Origin: Acidobacteriota bacterium
GTDB taxonomy: Bacteria > Acidobacteriota > Terriglobia > Acidiferrales > UBA7541
DNA: 36,441 nucleotides
Direction of reading: 5' to 3'
Assembly (NCBI GenBank): GCA_003224175.1
Contig: QHYQ01000199.1
Location: 1-36,441 of the forward strand
Made by a program: the position numbers and the translations under genes. Under the pieces are notes generated by a model, which saw only the letters and a program-made list of their open reading frames with translations, was not told where the DNA came from and did not search any database. Each line of letters opens with the position of its first letter. Position 1 is the stretch's first letter. Below, piece by piece: positions 8,840 through 16,358 of the stretch.

Positions 8840-9223
8840 GTGCGTAAGGTGTGTGCTGCATTGACCGTTGCTGTATTTGTGTTGGCTTTGGGCGCCGTGG
8901 CATTTGCGGCGACGCAAACAATTTCTGGTCAGCTCATCGACCAGACCTGTTACAAGATGAACAGCTCGAACAGCGGCGTTGACCATAAAATGCCTAGTGG
9001 CGATGTTAAGGACTGTGCGATAACTTGTGCGAAGATGGGTCGGCCTCTAGCACTCCTTACCGCCGATGGCAAGGTTTACACCGTGACGGGCGACCTCGCT
9101 GCGAATAACAATGCGAAGCTCGTGCCTCACATGAGCCACAAAGTTGAGCTCACCGGCGACGTTACCGAAACGGGTGGCACGATGACGATTGCCGCCACCA
9201 GTCTGAAGATGATTAGCAAGTAG
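8840..9223 (+). CDS. small secreted protein of unknown function
   Basis: The ORF is open from 8687, but the GTG at 8840 is preferred: it follows TGGAGGTG at a good spacing and starts a clean signal peptide (MRKVCAALTVAVFVLALGAVAFA). The mature part is about 100 residues with four cysteines and reads TISGQLIDQTCYKMNS ... CAITCAKMGRPLALLTADGKVYTVTG, ending in a beta-rich KVELTGDVTETGGTMTIAATSLKMI. It resembles an acidobacterial family of exported OB-like small proteins, but no function is known to me. The stop overlaps the 3' end of the convergent resolvase gene by 11 bases. Confidence 0.8.
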   Translation: MRKVCAALTVAVFVLALGAVAFAATQTISGQLIDQTCYKMNSSNSGVDHKMPSGDVKDCAITCAKMGRPLALLTADGKVYTVTGDLAANNNAKLVPHMSHKVELTGDVTETGGTMTIAATSLKMISK

Positions 9224-9809
9224 GCTTGTTCGCCGGAGCGACGCGGTAGAGAGTTCCGACTCCAAGCCCCATTGCCTTTGCAATTTTCTTCCAACTAAGC
9301 CCCTGAGCACGCAACTGGGCAATCTGCCCGGCGTCCACGTTCGCTCGTGGTCTGCCGATGCGGGTTCCCTTGGCTTTCGCGTTCCGCATGCCAGCTTTGA
9401 CACGCTCGCGGATTAGCTCGCGCTCAAACTCAGCTATCGCACCAATGATATTGAACATCAGCCGTCCGCTGGCCGTGCTCAGGTCCAAGTTATCGCTCAG
9501 GGACACGAACGCAATTCCCAGCGACTCAAACTCGGCCAGCGCGTTCACAAGATGCCGCAGAGAGCGGGCAAAACGGTCCAGCTTCCAGACCAATACCACG
9601 TCAAACTTTCTCCGCTTAGCGTCAGCCATGAGACGGTCTAGCTCGGGACGCTTGTCTTTAGCTCCCGAAATACCGATGTCCAGGTAGGAATCTACGAGAA
9701 GCCATCCGCGAGCCTGAGCGAATTGCTCAAGATCGCGAGTCTGTAGGTTCACATCTTGGCCGTGGTTGGTTGTTGAGACTCTGGCATAGATCGCCACTCT
9801 CGGGCTCAT
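9213..9809 (-). CDS. serine recombinase (resolvase/invertase family)
   Basis: A 198-residue small serine recombinase. The catalytic domain has YARVST with nucleophile Ser12, the GISGAKDKRPELDRLMADAKRRKFDVV segment, VWKLDRFARSLRHL with the conserved Arg pair, and the long E helix ending GMRNAKAKGTRIGRPR. A Hin-type HTH follows (AQLRAQGLSWKKIAKAMGLGVGTLYRV). Length and order match Tn3-type resolvases and DNA invertases, so it would resolve or invert DNA at paired sites. It is the last gene of a four-gene overlapping operon, with its ATG sharing four bases with the HTH gene. No clear paired crossover site was identified by eye. Confidence 0.93.
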   Translation of the reverse strand: MSPRVAIYARVSTTNHGQDVNLQTRDLEQFAQARGWLLVDSYLDIGISGAKDKRPELDRLMADAKRRKFDVVLVWKLDRFARSLRHLVNALAEFESLGIAFVSLSDNLDLSTASGRLMFNIIGAIAEFERELIRERVKAGMRNAKAKGTRIGRPRANVDAGQIAQLRAQGLSWKKIAKAMGLGVGTLYRVAPANKPTC

Positions 9810-10075
9810 CGTCGGCCTGCCCTCGGCTTTGGTCCGGGATGCTGCGCGGCCTTCACCCTACGACCTTTGGCGATATCGGCCTGAATCCAAAGCCAGAGCG
9901 TCCGGCCATTCGGCATCTTGATGGCTTTCGACGCCTTGATCTTGCCATCCGCTAGCCAGCGGTTCAGCGTCCTGAAAGATACGCGCATTTTCGCGGCAGC
10001 CGTGCGGGTGCTGTACGTTCTTTTCGTCTTCATCTTCCGTAGCCTCGCTAGATTGAGCATCAGCAATACACACAT
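9806..10075 (-). CDS. excisionase/MerR-like helix-turn-helix protein
   Basis: A small DNA-binding protein of up to 89 residues. The core YSTRTAAAKMRVSFRTLNRWLADGKIKASKAIKMPNGRTLWLWIQADI matches the winged-HTH fold of excisionases and MerR N-domains, followed by a basic tail (KGRRVKAAQHPGPKPRAGRR). Start options are ATG 10075 (GAGG five bases before it, lying in the original stop of the upstream gene), 10060 (overlapping the present AAA+ stop as TGATG) and 10033. The first is used here. It overlaps the resolvase gene by four bases and is probably the operon's regulator or a directionality factor for the recombinase. Confidence 0.75.
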   Translation of the reverse strand: MCVLLMLNLARLRKMKTKRTYSTRTAAAKMRVSFRTLNRWLADGKIKASKAIKMPNGRTLWLWIQADIAKGRRVKAAQHPGPKPRAGRR

Positions 10076-10605
10076 AGCGGCCTCAGACGGCCAGTAGCTC
10101 GACTTCGAGTTTCATCAGTGCATCGCGGACGTTGTTCCGCGAGTCTTTCGCAAGCCGCGCTAGGTCTAGCTAGGCCATCGGTGGAGTTACAGGTAAAGAT
10201 AAACACGGTATTCGGCGGGAATGCGGTCGCGTCCAGTTTACTCAGTAGAGCTAACTGTGCGGCGGGTGTCATCCGGTCGGCTTCGTCACAAAGCACGACG
10301 TGGAATCCGCCGGGAGCGAACGGCAGATAGTGGCAATCGTGGCAGGCTTTTTCGATTGCTTCCACGGTGCACTTTTGACTTGGGATATGGTGCAATTCTC
10401 CGCGAATCTGGATGCAGAGCGCTTGCGCCATGCTGGTTTTGCCGACACCTGATGGCCCGACAAAAAGCCATGCTGACGGGTATGGCTGAGCCGCAAACCT
10501 ACCGAGAATGCGCTTCGGCTTTTCCAGTCCTACAAATTCAGCAATCGTTCGCGGCCTGTACTTCTCCGCGAGCGACTGTGGGAATGGCAGAGTAGGCGCG
10601 CTCAT
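10060..10605 (-). CDS. clamp-loader-like AAA+ ATPase with a damaged C terminus
   Basis: An AAA+ ATPase of the replication factor C / DnaX / RarA type. It has the YRPRTIAEFVGLE lead-in, Walker A GPSGVGKTS, Walker B VVLCDEADRM and sensor-1 FIFTCNST. After TDGLA the expected clamp-loader sequence with the SRC arginine finger is missing and the frame reads implausible sequence (RPSAACERLAEQRPRC...). The true tail, ARLAKDSRNNVRDALMKLEVELLAV-stop, is visible in another frame ending at 10083. An internal deletion with frameshift has therefore removed the lid region, near a CTAG-rich spot around 10155-10172. ATP binding may survive; function is doubtful. It overlaps ardC by four bases. Confidence 0.8.
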   Translation of the reverse strand: MSAPTLPFPQSLAEKYRPRTIAEFVGLEKPKRILGRFAAQPYPSAWLFVGPSGVGKTSMAQALCIQIRGELHHIPSQKCTVEAIEKACHDCHYLPFAPGGFHVVLCDEADRMTPAAQLALLSKLDATAFPPNTVFIFTCNSTDGLARPSAACERLAEQRPRCTDETRSRATGRLRPLCVYC

Positions 10606-11459
10606 CGCGCGCCCCCCTGAATGTAGTCGGCGGCCTTTTGCGCTTGAGACGCCGCGAAGACAACCATGCGCGAATCAGACTTGAGCACGTCTATCCACGA
10701 CTTGAGATAAGCCGCGGAGTTAGCCAGTGTTCTGCGCTCGATGCCCGCAACACCCGCGAGCATCGCGGCTCCCATTTCCGCGATTAGTTCCTCTTTGGAG
10801 TAGGACTCAGAGCCGAATGTGTTTAGCTTCTCTATGCCTTCGCGCCCGATGCGGGACGGATGGCCTGTAGAATGTGTCAATTCATGGAACAGCGTCGAAT
10901 AGTATTCCTCGGCTAATGTGAACGCATTGCGCGACGGCATCCCTACCGTGTCAGTGGATGGTCGATACCATGCGCGCGCGTCTTGCTCGATTGCGGGCGG
11001 ATTCGGCATTCCAGCAACAATGCGCTCGCATTCCTCGATGGGATTGATAACGCGCTCTGAGCCTGGAACCTTGATACCCTCGCATTGCTCAACATTGAAA
11101 ACAGTGTAATAGCGCAAGATGGCCGAAGTCTTGGCGACGCTCTGGCCGTCCGCGTCTTCAGTTTCGTACTTGTCTATTTTCCAGAAGACGACCTTGGAGC
11201 CGTGCTCGCCACGTCGGACGTTTCCGCCCTGTTCGGTAGCTTGCTTATAGGTGAGCCAATACGGTGAGCCGTACCCTCGGGACGCGAGCAGGAATACGTT
11301 AATGCCGCGATATTCCCGCTTGCTGACCAGATTCCTCGGAATCTGCGTAGTCCAGGGCCGATGCCACGGCGCTACACCTGATTCCAATTGCTTGATGATC
11401 TGTTCGGTTACGATCTGATAGACGGAAGAGTGTTGCGGTATGCTGGATGCAGCTTGCAT
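10602..11459 (-). CDS. ardC: ArdC-type antirestriction protein
   Basis: Two-domain ArdC protein of about 285 residues. The N-terminal domain (VYQIVTEQIIKQLESGVAPWHRPW ... REYRGINVFLL) is the single-stranded DNA-binding part. The C-terminal domain is a zincin-like metallopeptidase with HELTHSTGHPSR and a downstream YSKEELIAEMGAAML that supplies the third ligand. ArdC protects incoming single-stranded plasmid DNA from host restriction. The ORF extends upstream to 11591, but ATG 11459 is preferred: GGAGG lies ten bases before it and the domain begins right after. It leads an operon with AAA+, HTH and resolvase genes, a plasmid- or ICE-like combination. Confidence 0.93.
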   Translation of the reverse strand: MQAASSIPQHSSVYQIVTEQIIKQLESGVAPWHRPWTTQIPRNLVSKREYRGINVFLLASRGYGSPYWLTYKQATEQGGNVRRGEHGSKVVFWKIDKYETEDADGQSVAKTSAILRYYTVFNVEQCEGIKVPGSERVINPIEECERIVAGMPNPPAIEQDARAWYRPSTDTVGMPSRNAFTLAEEYYSTLFHELTHSTGHPSRIGREGIEKLNTFGSESYSKEELIAEMGAAMLAGVAGIERRTLANSAAYLKSWIDVLKSDSRMVVFAASQAQKAADYIQGGAR

Positions 11460-11771
11460 AGGAGCTAGTCCTCCAATGTGAGTTAGGCTCTGTCGGATGT
11501 TGCAAGCATTCGGCGGAGCCGTTTTTACTTCTGTCACATCATATGACACAATAGCCCGAAGCGTGTCAAGAGAAATCCGCAACGCCAGCAAAATAATTTG
11601 ATTTGCTGCCGATTTGCGGAGGATTTTACGCGGACTTTGCAGAGCTTCCGACGAGCGACGCTGAATCCGAAAATGTCGCTGAGTTTAGGCTTCCGCCAGC
11701 CGGGTGGCCTTTCTATAGCTGACGCGGGGATGTTTGCTAGTAGTGCAGTTTGAAATTTATGGCGTCGAAGA
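11460..11771. other. intergenic region between ardC and the phosphoesterase gene
   Basis: No convincing gene. It holds the ardC promoter/operator and, near 11669-11680, a CCGAAAATGTCG string that matches the core of the dispersed repeat in reverse orientation at 11 of 12 positions, possibly a degenerate copy. The overlapping 109-residue minus frame (11534-11863) runs into the phosphoesterase gene and looks spurious. Confidence 0.5.
11532..11569 (-). promoter_or_regulatory. promoter and 17-bp dyad operator for the ardC operon
   Basis: On the minus strand TTGACA (11569-11564) is followed after exactly 17 bases by TCATAT (11546-11541), a perfect -35 with a moderate -10. A near-perfect palindrome TGTCACATCATATGACA (11532-11548, form TGTCAnATnATnTGACA) covers the -10. 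A repressor bound here would block the promoter; the HTH protein of the operon is the natural candidate. The predicted 5' leader is about 75 bases. Confidence 0.6.
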
Positions 11772-12947
11772 TCAGCGATCGGCCGGTGCAAGGAGTGGCG
11801 CCAAGGTGTGGGTGGTGGAGTCCGCCGCATGCCCCACATAGGGCAGGCCAAAGGCGGCTTCAATCGTCTTCAACAGCGAAAAATGGGAATGGAAGCGCGT
11901 ATCTTGCACGCCACGCACTCCGTAGTTCGTGATGGCGATGAACACCACGCGATCGTTGAAGTTGGCCGGGGCGTAGCAATTAGCGGCCGGCAACAGTGAG
12001 CCGGGGGCAGTGTCCACCCGGGCATCGGGATCGTAGTTGCAGGTCAGCGGACCGTTCCCCTCGTCGAACACAACGAAGAGAGCGTTGCGGCCGCGCTCCC
12101 ACAGGGGGCTGCCGGTGATGGCGTTGACGAGCCACCCAGTCTCGTCGTCGCCGCGCTTGACGTCATTGTCGTTTGTGTCAGACGCGCCGCCGCAGGGCGC
12201 AAGCGGGTTACCGAGCCCGTGCATGTCGCGGCATTGGTCGGGCACGATGTACGAGAACGCGGGCACCTGCTCGCTGCCGAGGTCGCTGAACAGCTGCTCG
12301 ATTGGGACCTGCTTGGCGAATTGCTTTGGATCGTCCTGGACCTCAGCGACGTAAGGAAATGGGTTGTGCTTCACCGCATACAGCTTGGCCGTGTTGTTGT
12401 CTCCAGGCCAATTGGCGAGATGCGTGCCTGATTCAGGGATGTTCTGCAGGTACGTCCGCCAGTCCTTGCCGACCTTAACCAACTGGCCCGCAAGCGACGG
12501 CAGGTTGACGCGCCAGCGATGCACCGAGGGGTTGGCCGGCGGTCCGTAGTCGATGGCGATCGACGGTGAGTCGTCATCGCTGATGCCCACCGTGCTCCCC
12601 ACCGGATACGTGTGCCCGGCCCCCGAGACGTCAGTCCCAATCCAATCGCCCGTGATCATCGCGAGATAATTCGGGAGGCTTGGGTGCCAGACCCCATGGT
12701 AGTTCGGCGCGACGTTGTATTTCTGCGCGAGCGCTGTGATCTTCGGCGCCTGCGGGTTGTCAAGAATGCCGATGCTGCCGAAGCTTGTAAAGCTGTTGTG
12801 ATTCTCGAGCACGATCACGAACACGTGATCGAGCTGCGGTACGCCGTCCTGCTCGCGCGCATTGTTATCCTGATCCTGGGCCTGCGCAGCAGGCATACCT
12901 ACCGCGAGAGCCAGAGTGACTGCTAAGCCGAAAAGAAAAGTTCTCAT
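11772..12947 (-). CDS. secreted phosphoesterase (acid phosphatase / phospholipase C family)
   Basis: A 391-residue exported phosphoesterase of the PF04185-type alkaline-phosphatase-like fold, hydrolysing phosphate mono- or diesters outside the cytoplasm. The frame is open to 13382, but ATG 12947 has GAAAGGTG seven bases before it and begins a signal peptide (MRTFLFGLAVTLALAVGMPAAQAQ). Family marks are HVFVIVLENHNSFTSFG with the metal/nucleophile region, the HPSLPNYLAMITGD motif, the middle VPAFSYIVPDQCRDMHG, and the C-terminal FVVFDEGNG and RFHSHFSLLKTIEAAFGLP. All regions appear intact. The 145 upstream codons cover repeat-bearing noncoding DNA and are not part of the protein. Confidence 0.9.
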   Translation of the reverse strand: MRTFLFGLAVTLALAVGMPAAQAQDQDNNAREQDGVPQLDHVFVIVLENHNSFTSFGSIGILDNPQAPKITALAQKYNVAPNYHGVWHPSLPNYLAMITGDWIGTDVSGAGHTYPVGSTVGISDDDSPSIAIDYGPPANPSVHRWRVNLPSLAGQLVKVGKDWRTYLQNIPESGTHLANWPGDNNTAKLYAVKHNPFPYVAEVQDDPKQFAKQVPIEQLFSDLGSEQVPAFSYIVPDQCRDMHGLGNPLAPCGGASDTNDNDVKRGDDETGWLVNAITGSPLWERGRNALFVVFDEGNGPLTCNYDPDARVDTAPGSLLPAANCYAPANFNDRVVFIAITNYGVRGVQDTRFHSHFSLLKTIEAAFGLPYVGHAADSTTHTLAPLLAPADR

Positions 12948-12996
12948 CGAAGCACCTTTCTTATCGTGCGTGCGCTTTTCCGTACGCAGTTGCGGA

Positions 12997-13009
12997 ACAC
13001 AAATTGTGT
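12997..13009. promoter_or_regulatory. 13-bp perfect palindrome upstream of the phosphoesterase gene
   Basis: ACACAAATTGTGT is a perfect dyad (ACACAA-A-TTGTGT) about 50 bases before the phosphoesterase start codon. Its position suits an operator in the 5' region. No clear -35/-10 pair could be tied to it, so this is a candidate only. Confidence 0.35.
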
Positions 13010-13197
13010 CGGATCCTGCCCACTGCAAATGACACAACATACGTACGACTTCTGAATGATAGGGAGATGTCAGAAATATGAAGAGTCGGTGAAATGCTTC
13101 CCCTGCGTGCGATGATTTTAAGCCCACTTGCCTGGTAAGTTTGAATGCATAGGTCGAAGGAGGAGCGAAGTGATCCCTGTCTATCCAAACCGGATAG

Positions 13198-13271
13198 GTC
13201 CTGAGAAACGGCATTTTCGGTAACTGCGAATCTGGCCAGACGCACATTCCGAAAAGCCGACTTGTCAGGAC
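13198..13271. repeat. dispersed repeat copy A, paired in a long imperfect hairpin
   Basis: Bases 13201-13226 (CTGAGAAACGGCATTTTCGG then TAACTG) are one copy of a repeat seen four times in the window. A second, diverged copy lies in reverse orientation at 13246-13271. Together they form a 74-base imperfect palindrome with a perfect 7-bp outer stem (GTCCTGA/TCAGGAC) and a perfect 10-bp centre (TCTGGCCAGA). This paired layout resembles REP/REPIN or MITE-like elements. The rest of 12948-13324 holds no gene apart from the upstream region of the phosphoesterase. Confidence 0.7.
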
Positions 13272-13324
13272 TTGGCAAGGGACGAGCTCGCTGACACACG
13301 ACAGCCCACGGGATTCAAAGTGAT

Positions 13325-14335
13325 TCAGTTCGCAATACGGTCGGCAAGTAACGCAACGCTGAGTGCATAAGCATGAGCACAATTGTAGGCCAGCAGGGCA
13401 TCGTAATTGTCGTAGAGAAGGAAACTCCGGCTCGAACCCGAAAAGAGAGAGGCACGGAAATTGGCCTGTGAGAGGGGGCGACCCCGGGGCAGCCTAACAC
13501 CTAGGCGCTGCCATTCGCTGAGGGGCAGCGCGACCGTCATGTCACGTGTGGCTTGGCAGGCCCCGTCGCGTCGTGGGACGCCTATGTCTCGGCCGCGCTG
13601 CACGATTACCTCGCGCCCCCAGCGCCGGCCCCTCACCCAACCGTGTTTATTAAGATAATTAGCGATCGAGGCAAAGATGTCTGCAGGCGACTCCCAGATG
13701 TCACGGCGGCCGTCCTTGTCGAAGTCCACGGCATACTCGAGATAACTCGAAGGCATGAACTGCAGCTGCCCCATTGCACCGGCCCAGGAGCCACGCATCT
13801 GCTTGAGCTCGATGTCCCCTCGATTGAGGATATCGAGTGCGTCGAAAAGTTCCTGACGGAAGAAATCTGCGCGGCGCGGGTCCCAGGCTAGCGTGGTCAA
13901 GACCGGGACCGTGGGCTCCGCTCCTGTAAGACGACCGAAATTCGATTCGATGCCCCAGAGTGCCACAATGACGGGCGCCGGCACGCCGTAGGTCTTTGAC
14001 ACGCGCTCGAGCAGTGCTCGGTGGCGCTGAAGCATTTTCCGTCCAGTCCTGACGGTGGACGCTCTCACACGGCTAGTGATGTACGCTTCGAGCGACAGGA
14101 CCGTTTCCGGCTGCTCTCGGTCGCGCTCGATGGATTCCACGATAGGCTTGTCGATCTGTCCGAGCGCTTCTTCAAGGACCTCCTGACGGATGCCGCGCGC
14201 GAGCGCTTCGGCGCGAACGCCGTCGAGCCATTCTGAAAACGACGACCGTTCGTTTTGAGCGACCGCCTTCTGTGGGAACACTTGGAAAGAGAACAGCGCC
14301 GCGACGATAAGAAAGATGTGGCTGCGCACGCACAC
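13325..14335 (-). CDS. lytic murein transglycosylase, MltB type
   Basis: A 336-residue exported transglycosylase that cleaves the MurNAc-GlcNAc bond of peptidoglycan. A GTG start leads a signal peptide (VRSHIFLIVAALFSFQVFPQKAVAQ). The SLT_2/MltB domain is complete: VSKTYGVPAPVIVALWGIESNFGR with catalytic Glu, PVLTTLAWDPRRADFFRQEL, then GSWAGAMGQLQFMPSSYLEYAVDFDKDGRRDIWESPADIFASIANYL. The end YDALLAYNCAHAYALSVALLADRI is the normal family C terminus, and no peptidoglycan-binding extension follows. The sequence style is reminiscent of proteobacterial MltB proteins, so transfer is possible. The start lies a few bases from the decayed IS110 end. Confidence 0.93.
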   Translation of the reverse strand: MCVRSHIFLIVAALFSFQVFPQKAVAQNERSSFSEWLDGVRAEALARGIRQEVLEEALGQIDKPIVESIERDREQPETVLSLEAYITSRVRASTVRTGRKMLQRHRALLERVSKTYGVPAPVIVALWGIESNFGRLTGAEPTVPVLTTLAWDPRRADFFRQELFDALDILNRGDIELKQMRGSWAGAMGQLQFMPSSYLEYAVDFDKDGRRDIWESPADIFASIANYLNKHGWVRGRRWGREVIVQRGRDIGVPRRDGACQATRDMTVALPLSEWQRLGVRLPRGRPLSQANFRASLFSGSSRSFLLYDNYDALLAYNCAHAYALSVALLADRIAN

Positions 14336-14338
14336 ACT

Positions 14339-15329
14339 CTACAAGACCTTGATCAAATCCACCCTGTAAGTCTTTGCTTCGTTGCTACTGGGTAATGCCC
14401 GATAAACGGCATTTTCTGAAACTGGGAATCGGCGGGAAAGCCACTCCAGCATCGTTCTCAGGTACACATCTCCCTCTTTGCTGATGTGTAGCTGTGGCTG
14501 ACTCATACCCGAGTTCCGGCGACCCGGGCGCAATCCCACAAAGCACCCCGCATCCCGGCTCCGGCGAAACCGGTATGGGTCGTCCACCGTGAGAACGTAG
14601 GCCAACGCAATGAGTGTTCCTACTCCCTTCACCTGCTTGAGCAGGGCCACCTGGGGATAGACTTCCTTGGCGATTTGCTCGATCTTCCGGTCGTATTCCG
14701 CGATCCGCTCGTTTAACGATTCGATTTCTGCGAACAGCGGATCTAAGGCATCCCGCAACTCCTGGCTCAGTCCTTGGGCCACTTCCCGATTCATTTTCTG
14801 GGTGCCACATTTCGGCAGCCGCTCCCCATACGATTTCGTTAATCCGCGTACCGTGTTCACCAACGCCGTGCGCGCCCACCGACCAGTCCTGCTCGAGCGC
14901 GGATGACCGTCAGGTCGATTTGTGCTTTGGCACTACGATGTGCGCCGGACCCAACAAGCCCGGGTCGATTCGGGCGAGCCGCGCCAGTGTCCGAGCATCG
15001 AATTGATCATCTTTCCGACTACTGTCCCCGATCAGTCGCACGTTGCGCGCGTGAGCGACGATCACTTCGTGCCCCAACCGGCCCAACTGCCGGCTTACCC
15101 AAGGCGAATGGGTTCCCGTTTCTAGCGCGATCCGACTGCGCGGGATCCTGCCGAAGACTTCCTCGATTCCTTTCGGTGTCGTCGGTAGGTTGTGCTCCCC
15201 AATCACTTCGCCCGATTCATTCAAAATGCAGTAATGGCTGAAGCGGTCTCCCAGATCCAATCCGATGGTTAGCTGCTGATCTTTGAAATTCTCGATTCTG
15301 TCCATCGCGACAGTGCTAATCTTCTTCAT
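14339..15329 (-). mobile_element. decayed IS110-family transposase
   Basis: The N-terminal frame (15329-14910) has the RuvC-like DEDD domain: IGLDLGDRFSHYCILNESGEV, ALETGTHSPWVSRQL and DDQFDARTLARLARIDPGLLGP. It ends at a stop. Reading on in a second frame gives AQIDLTVIRARAGLVG, and in a third VNTVRGLTKSYGERLPKCG plus the C-terminal transposase domain (LLKQVKGVGTLIALAYVLTVDDPYRFRRSRDAGCFVGLRPGRRNSGMSQPQLHISKEGDVYLRTML). So two frameshifts lie near 14870-14930. After LRTML the family sequence with its catalytic Ser region is not followed by the usual tail but by unrelated EWLSRRFPVSENAVY. Frameshifted and 3'-truncated, it should be inactive. Confidence 0.88.
14399..14424 (+). repeat. dispersed repeat copy B, at the 3' side of the IS110 remnant
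   Basis: CCGATAAACGGCATTTTCTG then AAACTG differs from the consensus at a few positions but is clearly the same 26-bp unit. It lies just outside the point (about 14447) where the IS110 transposase stops matching its family, so the element appears cut at or near this repeat. Confidence 0.6.
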
Positions 15330-15330
15330 A

Positions 15331-15402
15331 GCCGGTCTCCTTTATCTTGCGCCTTGAGCGCGTCGATCATTGGGAGCGTATCGCATCCCGCCGGAGACCG
15401 GC
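15331..15402. repeat. 10-bp inverted repeat in the IS110 5' noncoding end (possible bridge-RNA region)
   Basis: GCCGGTCTCC at 15331-15340 and GGAGACCGGC at 15393-15402 are perfectly complementary arms enclosing 52 bases, immediately upstream of the IS110 reading frame. In IS110 elements the noncoding end next to the transposase start encodes the structured bridge RNA. By position this is a candidate, but the loops were not resolved and the transposase is dead. Confidence 0.4.
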
Positions 15403-15415
15403 CTTCTCATCCCAT

Positions 15416-15441
15416 CTGAGAAACGGGATTTTCGGTAACTG
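15416..15441 (+). repeat. dispersed repeat copy C, at the 5' side of the IS110 remnant
   Basis: CTGAGAAACGGGATTTTCGG then TAACTG matches copy A at 25 of 26 positions and, like copy D, continues with GCTTTTC. It begins 13 bases beyond the inverted repeat that closes the IS110 noncoding end. Copies B and C therefore bracket the IS110 remnant in the same orientation. Confidence 0.7.
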
Positions 15442-15475
15442 GCTTTTCACCCTTAGGTTCCTGCTGCCGTGGTTT

Positions 15476-15784
15476 TCAAGCGGCGCACTCAGCCAGCCAA
15501 CCTTCCAAAACTTCCTCGTGACCGGACGGGATTGACCGGAAAGCAAGGCCCATGCCCTTGTCCGGTAACGCATAAACCACCTCACCGTCCGCGGAGAATT
15601 CCCTTCCATCGTACGTGATTCTCAAGCTCACCGTTGCTCGTGCAGGAAGAGGGGTCGGTGTCCTCACAAAGCACCCAAAGCGACTAAGCTGTCCGGTTCC
15701 GGCCAAGAGGCGTTGGCCTGATGTATCGGTCAGCTCAGCTATGCCCCCAACAAAGGAATAGCGCGGCGTGCGGCGACGTTCCAT
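15476..15784 (-). CDS. PilZ-domain protein
   Basis: A 102-residue single-domain PilZ protein, likely a cyclic-di-GMP receptor. The N-terminal arginine motif RRRTPRY begins at residue 3. The second motif reads QLSRFGCFV, where the usual D/N of (D/N)xSxxG is replaced by Gln, which could weaken ligand binding. The beta-barrel follows (TVSLRITYDGREFSADGEVVYALPDKGMGLAF) with a final helix (EEVLEGWLAE). ATG 15784 is the only sensible start; no strong ribosome site is visible. It stands alone between mobile-element debris. The GGDEF-EAL protein at the window start is a possible but unproven signalling partner. Confidence 0.85.
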   Translation of the reverse strand: MERRRTPRYSFVGGIAELTDTSGQRLLAGTGQLSRFGCFVRTPTPLPARATVSLRITYDGREFSADGEVVYALPDKGMGLAFRSIPSGHEEVLEGWLAECAA

Positions 15785-16358
15785 CGTTGGCTAACCGAAG
15801 GCCCCCAACGAATTCTCGGCGACGTCGTTAGGGTATTGCTACACAGGTTTCGCCACAGCGTGTTCAATCAGGACTCATTTACGACATAGCGCGATTGAGA
15901 AGCTGATGATTCGGGGCATGCTTTTCGGCGGGTTCAAAAAATGCCTCTAACACAAGCGCGGGTTGAAGGTCCTGCACTCTTCGGGTCTACTCGAGCGCCT
16001 TGGGCTGGATCGATTCCATTTCAGGCCTCACCTTGGGGACGGTGCCAAGAAAAATAAGTGCTCGAGTCTTTGCAGCTCCCTCGCCAACTCGCCCGCCTTG
16101 AAAGGCCAGGACTTACGCAAGCCCCTGCTGCACAAATGGCCACCTAATTCGCCTTTTTTGGCAGCGGCTTAGCTGCTTAATTCATGAGGGCTGAGATTTT
16201 AGTTGGAGAGACAGTTGGTCGGGAGAGATTGCGCGATCAGAGGTCGAGCAGGGCGAGAGTATGCGAGCCAAGAGCGGGCAGGCGACGAGCTGAGAGGTTT
16301 TGGGCGCGGCTCCGCAGGGACAGTCTGTGGAAAGCTGAGTTCGGGGCAAGCGGTCAGG
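15785..16358. other. no gene seen; flank of the IS1380-type remnant
   Basis: Short frames here are low-complexity or shadows. The AT-rich stretch around 16165-16195 (GCTGCTTAATTCATGAGGGC) could be the terminal part of the adjacent IS1380-type element, but without its other end the boundary cannot be fixed. Confidence 0.4.

Noticed and set aside
11669-11680. CCGAAAATGTCG as a fifth copy of the dispersed repeat.
   Set aside because: Only the core matches and the flanks differ, so I mention it as possibly degenerate but do not count it as a copy.
14385-14879. A 164-residue minus-strand ORF in the IS110 region.
   Set aside because: It overlaps the real IS110 C-terminal domain in another frame and has no conserved transposase residues.
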